This document shows, piece by piece, positions 1 to 5,492 of a stretch of 5,492 nucleotides of DNA; within the stretch, counting starts at the first letter, position 1, and the number at the start of each line of letters is the position of its first letter. The stretch covers positions 1-5,492 of the forward strand of contig RFHX01000298.1 in assembly GCA_003695725.1 (NCBI GenBank), written 5' to 3'. The position numbers were made by a program, and so were the translations under genes. Source of the DNA: J061 sp003695725 [NCBI: Candidatus Schekmanbacteria bacterium]. GTDB lineage: Bacteria > Schekmanbacteria > GWA2-38-11. The notes under the pieces were generated by a model. That model was not told where the DNA came from. It was given only the letters and a program-made list of their open reading frames with translations, and searched no databases.

Positions 1-176
1 AAATTTTTTGTAATTAAAATTTTTGTAAACCACAAAATAAAAATAAGAAAAACAGTTATATGCAATACTGATTCAGACCAAAATTCAACGGTGCTGTATG
101 CAGCAGGAGTAAAAACAATTAGAAAAAGGATACCTCCCTCAATAATCTTGTCTAATCTTCTTTCCTCAAAAATCAC
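1..176 (-). CDS. N-terminus of a polytopic membrane protein, probably O-antigen ligase/polymerase (Wzy/WaaL-like), partial
   Basis: An open frame of 58 codons begins with GTG (176-174), one base after the methyltransferase stop, and continues off the left edge without a stop. An in-frame TAG at 203-201 limits upstream extension, and GTG is the only standard start before a TTG near codon 38. A short charged N-terminus (EERRLDK) is followed by a hydrophobic segment, then the loop TPAAYSTVEFWSES, then a second strongly hydrophobic segment (about codons 39-53). This helix, P-A-x-x-x-V-E-x-W loop, helix pattern resembles the start of O-antigen ligase/polymerase-family inner-membrane proteins, which often read PLAFGxVExW there. 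From family knowledge such proteins join or polymerise lipid-linked glycan units, which suits the flanking export genes. The ribosome site is weak (AGAAAG about 10 bases upstream), so coupling to the preceding gene is likely. Family assignment is inference from 58 residues; another membrane protein is possible. Confidence 0.6.
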   Translation of the reverse strand, partial: MIFEERRLDKIIEGGILFLIVFTPAAYSTVEFWSESVLHITVFLIFILWFTKILITKN

Positions 177-177
177 T

Positions 178-888
178 TTATAAAGGCTTTCTATAACAAG
201 CTACGATATGAGCTCTAAAAATAAAAAAAGTTTTTGTGCTAAGAATCATTTCCATAAATCCCAAAGTTTTTCGCAACAAGGGGCTTTTCCAATAACCATG
301 TCCATGAGTATGATGAATATAATACTCTTCTTCAAACCCCACTGCCTTTGACATCTTTTCAAAAGCCCATTTAGTATTACATTTATAATGAGTAGGATAT
401 GTACCTTCATCAAGCTCCATATTGAGCAATCTTTTCTTTAAAAAAACTCTAAATTCTGAAGGGAATAGATAACTTAGAAACATTACAGGATGGTATTTAT
501 TTTGAGTCGATATTATGACATAACCGCCCGGTTTAAGTATTCTTGCAAATTCTGACCATACGCTTTGCGGTTCTGTCAAATGTTCAAAAACAGAACGACA
601 TATAATCAGTTGCACTGATTCATCTTTCAAAGGAATTTGAGAAAGATTACCTTCAGCTCCAATAGAAATTATTTTATTTTCTGCTATAGATTCTCTACTA
701 ATATCTATTCCAATTACTTTTTTCCCTAAAAAACGACTTTCTCTACCTTGCCAATAATCACCACTTCCACATCCTGCATCCAATAGGATGGAACATTTAT
801 CAAGTTTTTCTGTAACCCAATCATCATAAAATGACTCTTTACATTGAAGGAGTGCAGGGTCAACATATTTTTCAAGAAAATTTCCCAT
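178..888 (-). CDS. Class I SAM-dependent methyltransferase (Methyltransf_11-like)
   Basis: A 236-residue soluble protein with the Rossmann methyltransferase signatures in order: glycine-rich motif I LLDAGCGSGDY (35-45), the acidic residue ending strand 2 in IGIDIS (D62), an NLSQIPLKDES segment (81-91) where the adenine-binding acidic loop is expected, CRSVFEHLTEP (97-107), and RILKPGGYVIIST (116-128). Such enzymes transfer a methyl group from S-adenosylmethionine. Placed between the chain-length kinase and a ligase-like gene, it probably methylates a sugar, a lipid-linked precursor or the chain end, but the acceptor cannot be read from sequence. The C-terminal third is less conserved and holds a histidine cluster (HHTHGHGYW, 192-200). 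The ATG is preceded by TAA four codons upstream with no ATG, GTG or TTG between, so the start is firm unless an unusual CTG is used. No Shine-Dalgarno sequence is visible; a small upstream frame ends 8 bases before it and may supply ribosomes. Family very sure, substrate unknown. Confidence 0.93.
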   Translation of the reverse strand: MGNFLEKYVDPALLQCKESFYDDWVTEKLDKCSILLDAGCGSGDYWQGRESRFLGKKVIGIDISRESIAENKIISIGAEGNLSQIPLKDESVQLIICRSVFEHLTEPQSVWSEFARILKPGGYVIISTQNKYHPVMFLSYLFPSEFRVFLKKRLLNMELDEGTYPTHYKCNTKWAFEKMSKAVGFEEEYYIHHTHGHGYWKSPLLRKTLGFMEMILSTKTFFIFRAHIVACYRKPL

Positions 889-891
889 GAA

Positions 892-961
892 TTCATTCAG
901 TTAAAAAATTGATTTGCAAAGTGAAAAGATTGGAAAGAGTTAGATGCATCAACTGAATGAA
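892..961 (-). repeat. 11-base perfect inverted repeat flanking the leader frame, ending just before the methyltransferase start
   Basis: The arm TTCATTCAGTT at 892-902 is the exact reverse complement of AACTGAATGAA at 951-961, with 48 bases between. On the minus-strand transcript the distal arm ends 3 bases before the methyltransferase ATG and covers the zone where a Shine-Dalgarno would sit. The proximal arm lies in codons 5-8 of the 25-codon leader frame. Pairing would therefore bury the start region, and a ribosome translating the leader would open it. The stem has only three G-C pairs and a long loop, so stability is doubtful, and an 11-base match this close could arise by chance in AT-rich DNA. 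The 10-base palindrome ATGAATTCAT (887-896) overlaps the distal arm and the start codon. Confidence 0.35.
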
Positions 962-974
962 AAAAATAGTTCAT
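897..974 (-). CDS. Putative 25-codon leader peptide upstream of the methyltransferase
   Basis: A short frame starts at ATG 974-972, ends at TGA 899-897, and lies wholly in the gap between the kinase and methyltransferase genes. AGAGGA sits three bases before its ATG, a better ribosome binding site than those of the kinase, the methyltransferase or the gene after it. The peptide begins MNYFFHSVDA, ends FANQFFN, and has 7 Phe among 25 residues. T-rich DNA alone could give that, so it is not proof of a Phe attenuator. It has no signal peptide, membrane segment or recognisable domain. Its stop lies 8 bases before the methyltransferase ATG, which has no Shine-Dalgarno, so the natural role would be translational coupling. 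The leader also spans both arms of the inverted repeat. It could be a chance ORF; no family is recognised. Confidence 0.33.
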   Translation of the reverse strand: MNYFFHSVDASNSFQSFHFANQFFN

Positions 975-977
975 TGT

Positions 978-983
978 TCCTCT
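978..983 (-). promoter_or_regulatory. Ribosome binding site AGAGGA of the leader frame
   Basis: On the minus strand the sequence reads AGAGGA-ACA-ATG, a near-consensus anti-16S match with somewhat tight spacing. It lies 10 bases after the kinase stop and is the only strong Shine-Dalgarno in the gap, which points to ribosomes loading here rather than directly at the methyltransferase ATG about 90 bases further on. Confidence 0.4.
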
Positions 984-993
984 ATGCTTTTCC

Positions 994-3093
994 CTATACC
1001 TGATGCAGCTCCTCTTCCTTTTTGTAGTAGCTGTAATAATATTCTGAATAGTAATAATCTGAATCTTGTTTTCTCACATCATTTAATAAAACATTCAATC
1101 TCTTAACATCTAAATCCAAAAATCTCTTTGCATTCTTTTCCACAATATTCTTTGCTGTTACACCGCTCCTTACTACAAGACAAACAACATCTGAATATTT
1201 TGAAATTATCGACGGATCAGTTACAGGCACTACAGGAGGCGCATCGATTATAATAATGTCAAAGTTATCTTTATAAATTTTAATCAAAGACTTCATTCTT
1301 TCCTTCATCAAAAGCTCTGCTGGATTTTTTGGGACCGGACCACTCGGTAAAATATTGAGATTTGTAATGCTGCTTTTCACTATAAGCGAAAAAGCATCTA
1401 TATTCTCATCTGTGAGTAGTGTGCTTAATCCATATTTATTTTCAAGGCGGAAAATGTCATGAATCCTTGAACGCCTCAGGTCACCATCCATCAATAATAC
1501 TTTTTTTTCACTTTGAGCCATAGCTATTGCAATATTGACTGCAGAAACAGTTTTCCCTTCGCCCGGTGTTGAACTTGTCACCATTATAACTTTTGGTGGA
1601 ACTTCAGTCGAGAAAAGGATATTTGTCCTAACAGCGCGGTAACATTCAGAGACAGTTGATTTTGGATGGGTATATGTTATCAATTCAGGACTTACTCGTT
1701 GTGACCTTTTCTTCATATAGCTGTGTATATTTGGCACAAACCCCAAAATAGGAAGATTCAAATAATGCTCAACATCTTCCAAAGACCTGATTGTTTCATC
1801 GAGATATTCAAGGAAAAAGGCAAAGCCTAAACCGAATATAAGTCCTACAACAGCTCCAAGAATGAGATTTCTTGGCACATTGGGACTTATAGGCTTTTTA
1901 GGTACTGTTGCCTTATCAACGAGACTAATATTGTTGAAGCGCATACTTCCTGTCACATTTATTTCACCTGCTCTCTTTAATAAGTAGTCATAGAGATTGC
2001 GGTTTATCTCTACTTCCCTGTTTAAGATATTATATTGAATTGACCTCTCCAATAATCCAATTGCAGTATTATTTAGCTCCTTTTTTCTCTCATTGTATAA
2101 TTTCTCCTTTGCTTTCAGTAATTCATACTGATTATTGATTCTATTGATTACTTTATCAATTTCTGTTTGGATATTTTTATTAATCGCATCTATTTGTGCC
2201 TTGACTTTCAAAACTTCAGGATGTTTTTCTCCAAATTCTGTTTTAAGTTTATACAAAGTTTGTGTTAAAGCATAGATTTGCCCTCTCATTGCCTGAATTC
2301 CGGTTCCCTGTAAAACTTCTGGCAATGTCGTTTCATCTATATCTATTCCTTTATCTCTTAATTCCTTAATCTGCTTTAAAGCTATTTCAAGTTCTAATTT
2401 TCTCGACCGAAGTCCCTGTAACTCCCTTGTCACCTGATTCAATTCAGCAATTACATTGCTCTGTCTTTCTTCAATCTTTGGTGAAATTATCTGTTTCTGT
2501 TCTCTGTATTTTTGAAGATCAAATTCCGCTTTCTTCATCTTAACAATAACGGATGTTATTTGGTCATCAAGCCAGCTTGAAGCTGTCTTATAACTATTAA
2601 CCTTATCTTCCAAACTTTTCTCGATATAAACATCAGTCACTAAATTAACCAACCGCGCCACTTCCTTTGGGTCAGGTCCCATCATAGCTAAATCAACTAA
2701 ATTTGTCCCTTTAACTGGATTGACAATGATCTTTGCTCGAATTGCATCGGCTCTCGCTATTCTTTCGTCTTCTGTCAAATTCTCATTGGGAAAAAGTCGG
2801 TCAACAACTTCTAGTGCAACCATTCTGCTCTTTATAATTTCATACTGTGTTTCAAAATATTCATTATAGCCAGAAAATTTATTGATATCTTGGAAAGAAA
2901 CTATATTGCTTGCAGAATATTCGATAAGAATTCTCGATTTTGCCATATAAAGTTTTTTCTGCTTGAATGTTGCAATGGAAACAGAAACAAGAATAAACAT
3001 TGCAATGAGGACCACTGTCCAAACTCTTTTTTTGACTATGTAAAAATAGTCCTTCAGTGAAAGTTTAGTTTCTATTTTCTTAGCAACATCCAT
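994..3093 (-). CDS. wzc: Wzc-type polysaccharide co-polymerase fused to a BY-family tyrosine autokinase
   Basis: A 699-residue inner-membrane protein that controls polysaccharide chain length and export. Visible in order: Wzz-like N-terminal domain (about 10-105) with membrane segment 1 (about 25-42); a long periplasmic region rich in predicted coiled coil (about 165-350); a GNVR-type segment and proline motif PKKPISPNVP (398-407) leading into membrane segment 2 (about 409-430) with GxxxG spacing (G413, G417, G421); then the cytoplasmic kinase. The kinase has the ExxRxxR oligomerisation motif (E483, R486, R489), Walker A SSTPGEGKT (507-515, K514), Walker A' LLMDGDLR (533-540, D536 and D538) and Walker B IIIIDAPP (613-620, D617). 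The tail carries eight tyrosines in eleven residues (680-690), the expected autophosphorylation cluster. All catalytic motifs are intact and both domains are in one polypeptide, as in proteobacterial Wzc. No cognate Wzb-type phosphatase is in the window. It starts 29 bases after the OPX stop, and its own ribosome site is weak. Confidence 0.97.
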   Translation of the reverse strand: MDVAKKIETKLSLKDYFYIVKKRVWTVVLIAMFILVSVSIATFKQKKLYMAKSRILIEYSASNIVSFQDINKFSGYNEYFETQYEIIKSRMVALEVVDRLFPNENLTEDERIARADAIRAKIIVNPVKGTNLVDLAMMGPDPKEVARLVNLVTDVYIEKSLEDKVNSYKTASSWLDDQITSVIVKMKKAEFDLQKYREQKQIISPKIEERQSNVIAELNQVTRELQGLRSRKLELEIALKQIKELRDKGIDIDETTLPEVLQGTGIQAMRGQIYALTQTLYKLKTEFGEKHPEVLKVKAQIDAINKNIQTEIDKVINRINNQYELLKAKEKLYNERKKELNNTAIGLLERSIQYNILNREVEINRNLYDYLLKRAGEINVTGSMRFNNISLVDKATVPKKPISPNVPRNLILGAVVGLIFGLGFAFFLEYLDETIRSLEDVEHYLNLPILGFVPNIHSYMKKRSQRVSPELITYTHPKSTVSECYRAVRTNILFSTEVPPKVIMVTSSTPGEGKTVSAVNIAIAMAQSEKKVLLMDGDLRRSRIHDIFRLENKYGLSTLLTDENIDAFSLIVKSSITNLNILPSGPVPKNPAELLMKERMKSLIKIYKDNFDIIIIDAPPVVPVTDPSIISKYSDVVCLVVRSGVTAKNIVEKNAKRFLDLDVKRLNVLLNDVRKQDSDYYYSEYYYSYYKKEEELHQV

Positions 3094-3122
3094 AACTTAA
3101 AATATATCGGTTTTTTACTTCT

Positions 3123-4124
3123 CTATTCGGAATAAAAAATACTCTTTGGAACAATTATAACATCTCCATCTCGAATTTTTAATTCTTCCAACTCCTTTCT
3201 GAATCTTTCGGATTTTGCGGGTAATCCTCTTTCAAGACCCTTTCTAATTCTTTCAACATTTACAACATAGACTTCCCTGCCGCCGTTGCGTATCAATTTG
3301 ACTGCTGTTTCTCTTGCTCCTCTCGTAAAATCACCTGCCACTATAATTGCCTGATATATATTATAATCTTCCTGTAAAGTATAGTATCCAGATTTCCCAA
3401 CTTCTCCACTTATAAAAAACTTTGCTTCCGGTATATCGATAACATCGTTTTCTTGTAATAGTATATTTTTTTGAATTTCGCCATCAATAACAGGAATTTC
3501 TATTTCAACCATCTTTTCGCTATTATTATCTTTTTGAAGCCGCTTGATTATAATCCTGTTTCCTGCTGTTTTTTTCAAACCTCCCAATTGAGAAATAAAT
3601 TCAAATAATGATGTGGGTTTCTTAAGAAAATATTTGCCATTCTTTTCAGCTTCTCCGATTACAAAAACTTTTTTGCTCCTATATTCCTTTACAGAAACAA
3701 AAACCTGCGGATTTTCTATATATCCATTTGACAATAAGCCTGCTATTTTATCGGCTATTTCAGATGGCGTAAGTCCTGCCACATATATTTTTTTAAAAAA
3801 AGGATAATTTATAGTTCCGTCTTCAAGCACTTCAGCTTCAAATGATAATTCGTTATGCTCCCAAACCTTAATATTTATAATGTCTTCAGGACCTACTGTA
3901 TACCATTCCTTATTTGAGTCGACTACAGGCTCTGTCAACTGGACTACTTCCATTGAATTACCTTCTTCATTCACTTTTTCTTGCGATGTACTGGTATATT
4001 TCTTTATGATAAGATGGTCTGCAGCAAAAAAACTACAGCTACCAAAGACAAACAAGTAAAATAAAGATAGAATCAATAAAAACGATTTTCCCCTAAAATA
4101 TTTCATATAATTCCTCATTGCCAT
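3123..4124 (-). CDS. Polysaccharide export outer-membrane lipoprotein (Wza/OPX family) without a C-terminal helix
   Basis: The periplasmic conduit for polysaccharide export. The longest frame starts at ATG 4160 (345 residues; numbering here follows it). I prefer ATG 4124 (Met13), preceded by GGAG with a 7-base spacer; ATG 4106 (Met19, GAGGA, 5-base spacer) also suits, giving MKYFRGK followed by a hydrophobic core. ATG 4160 has no ribosome site. The signal sequence ends FGSC (Cys42), an imperfect lipobox with Phe at -3; Ser43 after the Cys would permit outer-membrane sorting. The polysaccharide export domain begins at YTVGPEDIINIKVW (87-100) and runs to about 158. SLBB 1 spans about 165-245 and SLBB 2 about 247-338, ending GDVIIVPK. 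Only six residues follow, so the amphipathic helix that forms the Wza outer-membrane pore is absent. It lies between the beta-barrel gene and the Wzc-like gene. Family is sure; lipidation is likely but not certain. Confidence 0.95.
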   Translation of the reverse strand: MAMRNYMKYFRGKSFLLILSLFYLFVFGSCSFFAADHLIIKKYTSTSQEKVNEEGNSMEVVQLTEPVVDSNKEWYTVGPEDIINIKVWEHNELSFEAEVLEDGTINYPFFKKIYVAGLTPSEIADKIAGLLSNGYIENPQVFVSVKEYRSKKVFVIGEAEKNGKYFLKKPTSLFEFISQLGGLKKTAGNRIIIKRLQKDNNSEKMVEIEIPVIDGEIQKNILLQENDVIDIPEAKFFISGEVGKSGYYTLQEDYNIYQAIIVAGDFTRGARETAVKLIRNGGREVYVVNVERIRKGLERGLPAKSERFRKELEELKIRDGDVIIVPKSIFYSE

Positions 4125-4135
4125 AATATTTCTCC
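4112..4135 (-). promoter_or_regulatory. Two ribosome binding sites deciding the OPX start
   Basis: On the minus strand GGAG (4135-4132) precedes ATG 4124 by 7 bases, and GAGGA (4116-4112) precedes ATG 4106 by 5 bases. The upstream tandem ATGs at 4160 and 4157 have no comparable site. Both favoured starts keep the whole hydrophobic signal core and the candidate lipobox Cys, so the choice does not alter the mature protein. Confidence 0.5.
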
Positions 4136-4144
4136 GACTATAAA

Positions 4145-4173
4145 AAAGTATTCTCATCATTAATCATTGTCAA
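4145..4173 (-). promoter_or_regulatory. Weak candidate internal sigma-70 promoter before the OPX gene
   Basis: A perfect -35 hexamer TTGACA (4173-4168) is followed after 17 bases by TACTTT (4150-4145), which matches the -10 consensus at its three most conserved positions only. Transcription would begin near 4138, just before the GGAG that serves ATG 4124; that fits the shortened start and would exclude ATG 4160. In AT-rich DNA such partial matches are common, so this is a suggestion only. Confidence 0.2.
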
Positions 4174-4222
4174 TCATAATTTATATAAAACATCCTTTTA
4201 CTCTACTATCCTTATTTTTTTC

Positions 4223-5492
4223 TCAATAGGTAAAATTTATACTAAAAGTATATCGGTTTCTTACAAAACTTCCAAAAAAACTCGTCCTTTTTTCGTGAAG
4301 ATAACCAAAACGCAAATTTGTTTTTCGGGATATTCTAAAATTTAGATTATCTTCGATGTTCCATCTTCTATCTTTTCTTTTAACACTTCCAAAAAAAAAT
4401 CCCCCTCCTTCAAACTCATTAAGACCGAATCGATATTCAATTTCATTTCTGATTCTCTCAAAAAATTGGTTATCCAATCTCACTGTTATATTTTTAAATA
4501 CTGAATTCCCACCATTGACACTATTAGTCCAATTTCTTGTCCTTCCTGCAATTATATCAATGTCCGAATGGTCCGTAAGTTTCCCTCTTAAAGAAAGAAA
4601 CATAGAAAGAGTCCGTCTAGTATTTTCTTTTTTAACATTTTTATACGATGTGTCTGTCACAGTCCTATTGACATTGTAATACAATGATAAACGGTCTGTA
4701 AGAGCCAAAAAAACACCTGTTGACCAAGTCAGTCTGTCGTCTTCGGGTCGTGATACAGAATTTGCCTTTCTTTTCCCTGTGCCAATTTGTGCATTGATTC
4801 GAATAAAATCCCCTATTGATTGTTGGATCCCATAATTTACCTGCCTTGATTGCGAATCTCTGAGCGGGTCATTCTTATACAAATTCCTTTGATACCAATA
4901 GCGGACAAAAAAACTGGTATCCTTAACAGGCTTAAAGCCCAAACGAATATTCATATTATCAAGTTTTCTATTATTCTTTGAAAATGAAAAAAAAGTGTTG
5001 CTTTTATCAATGTAACGGTAATTCTCATTTCTATAATTAAAAAATACATCAAACATTGTGCCAATTGGCATAAAAATATCGCCCGCAAACCTGTTTTCAG
5101 ACCTATCAGTACGGTCAAATTTTTCTTTTGTTAAAAAAGGGCTTAGTTCTGTTGATACAAAGTTATCTTCCAAATGGAGTTTTATTCGAGCAGGAAGTCT
5201 CACCGTCATTTCTGCTTCATAAAAAGTGTCCTGAAATTTAGATTTTTTCCCGGTAGATTCAGAAAAGTATCGATACGGGCTTCTAAGATTCAGTCTAATT
5301 TCAGCTATTCCTTTTTCATAAGAAAAATCTAAGGAAGGACTTACATTGATTGTATAGGCGCTTTCTTTCTTTTCCGTAAATCTGTAATTGTCATCATAAG
5401 AATATGTTACATTTACTCTTGGCTCAATTTTAATGCCTGCTATTCCAATCTTTCCATCAGCTTTTTGAGAGAAAAAACAATAAAATATAGAT
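4223..5492 (-). CDS. Outer-membrane beta-barrel protein (putative beta-barrel porin 2 type), 5' end outside the window
   Basis: The frame is open from stop TGA (4225-4223) to the right edge, giving 422 visible codons and no start. The first visible residues SIFYCFFSQKADG look like the end of a signal peptide, so the true start is probably only a few tens of bases outside. An ATG at 5209 lies inside the domain and is not the start. Next comes IKIEPRVNVTYSYDDNYRFT (visible residues 20-39) and VSPSLDFSYEKG, the P-x-x-x-x-Y-x-DDN and SPSL pattern typical of BBP2-like barrels. The rest is alternating polar/aromatic strands with charged turns, for example SFFVRYWYQRNLY and RLSLYYNVNRT. It ends YTFSINFTY with a terminal aromatic residue, as expected for the assembly signal of outer-membrane barrels. 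Position directly before the OPX gene suggests a pore for polymer passage, which is inference. A run of nine T (4399-4391) encodes three Phe. Strand number was not computed; length fits roughly 16-18. Confidence 0.87.
   Translation of the reverse strand, partial: SIFYCFFSQKADGKIGIAGIKIEPRVNVTYSYDDNYRFTEKKESAYTINVSPSLDFSYEKGIAEIRLNLRSPYRYFSESTGKKSKFQDTFYEAEMTVRLPARIKLHLEDNFVSTELSPFLTKEKFDRTDRSENRFAGDIFMPIGTMFDVFFNYRNENYRYIDKSNTFFSFSKNNRKLDNMNIRLGFKPVKDTSFFVRYWYQRNLYKNDPLRDSQSRQVNYGIQQSIGDFIRINAQIGTGKRKANSVSRPEDDRLTWSTGVFLALTDRLSLYYNVNRTVTDTSYKNVKKENTRRTLSMFLSLRGKLTDHSDIDIIAGRTRNWTNSVNGGNSVFKNITVRLDNQFFERIRNEIEYRFGLNEFEGGGFFFGSVKRKDRRWNIEDNLNFRISRKTNLRFGYLHEKRTSFFGSFVRNRYTFSINFTY
4391..4399 (-). 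repeat. Nine-base homopolymer tract inside the beta-barrel gene
   Basis: Nine A on the + strand (T on the coding strand) form three in-frame TTT codons in GGGFFFGS, next to a run of five G. Slippage would frameshift the last 55 residues and remove the C-terminal barrel assembly signal. It was the longest single-base run noticed in the window, but long A/T runs are expected at this composition, so a phase-variation role is unproven. Confidence 0.4.

Noticed and set aside
903-966. T-runs on the transcript after the kinase gene as a rho-independent terminator
   Set aside because: Neither run (966-960 or 908-903) is preceded by a compact GC-rich hairpin, and genes continue in the same direction at short spacing.
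897-974. Leader frame as a frameshifted N-terminus of the methyltransferase
   Set aside because: The methyltransferase is complete from its ATG with the usual spacing before motif I, and the leader shows no similarity to a missing domain.
1501-1508. Run of eight T (+ strand) in the kinase gene as a programmed frameshift site
   Set aside because: It encodes ordinary Lys codons just before Walker A', the frame is continuous, and no downstream structure or alternative frame supports it.
3613-3807. Plus-strand frame of 64 codons
   Set aside because: Lies entirely antisense to the conserved polysaccharide export and SLBB domains of the OPX gene; no recognisable motif or ribosome site seen.
3103-4264. 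Near-identical 16-base words (3103-3118 and 4249-4264, one mismatch) containing TATATCGGTTT
   Set aside because: One copy is coding and one is between genes. A 15 of 16 match is about what chance gives in 5.5 kb of AT-rich DNA, so it is not called a repeat element.
4356-4679. Plus-strand frame of 107 codons with hydrophobic stretches
   Set aside because: Antisense to the beta-barrel gene. Its Leu/Phe/Ser-rich product is what the complement of Lys/Asn/Arg-rich strands yields.
5207-5209. ATG as start of the beta-barrel gene
   Set aside because: The same frame is open for 94 more codons to the edge and those codons encode barrel strands and a signal-like segment.

Overview
The window is a single-direction (minus-strand) segment of an exopolysaccharide or capsule secretion locus from an AT-rich Gram-negative bacterium. 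By eye about one third of the bases are G or C; this was not computed. An outer-membrane beta-barrel and a lipoprotein-type polysaccharide export protein imply an outer membrane. TAA, TAG and TGA all appear to end genes, so the standard bacterial code fits. The phylum cannot be fixed from this sequence.

In transcription order (right to left on the + strand) the layout is as follows. (1) A beta-barrel outer-membrane protein, about 422 codons visible, runs off the right edge (4223-5492). (2) A Wza/OPX-family polysaccharide export lipoprotein has two SLBB domains (3123 to about 4124). (3) A Wzc-type chain-length regulator is fused to a BY-type tyrosine kinase with a C-terminal tyrosine cluster (994-3093). 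(4) A 105-base gap holds a 25-codon open frame with the best ribosome binding site in that gap, and an 11-base inverted repeat ending just before the next start. (5) A class I SAM-dependent methyltransferase follows (178-888). (6) One base later, a GTG-initiated frame runs off the left edge and reads like the N-terminus of an O-antigen ligase/polymerase-type membrane protein (1-176).

The genes fit a Wzy-type pathway. A Wzy/ligase-like membrane protein would polymerise or transfer the glycan, and the Wzc-like kinase would set chain length through phosphorylation cycling. The OPX lipoprotein would form the periplasmic conduit and the methyltransferase would modify a sugar or precursor. The OPX protein stops right after its second SLBB domain and lacks the C-terminal helix with which E. 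coli Wza crosses the outer membrane. The adjacent beta-barrel is therefore a good candidate for the actual outer-membrane pore. Gaps are short, no terminator is visible, and the whole window looks like one operon, perhaps with a weak internal promoter before the OPX gene.

The two most useful corrections to a simple ORF reading are that the beta-barrel gene does not start at the internal ATG near 5209, and that a real gene starts at 176 and leaves the window on the left. The least explained element is the leader ORF plus inverted repeat before the methyltransferase. No mobile element, CRISPR array, tRNA or rRNA was seen.
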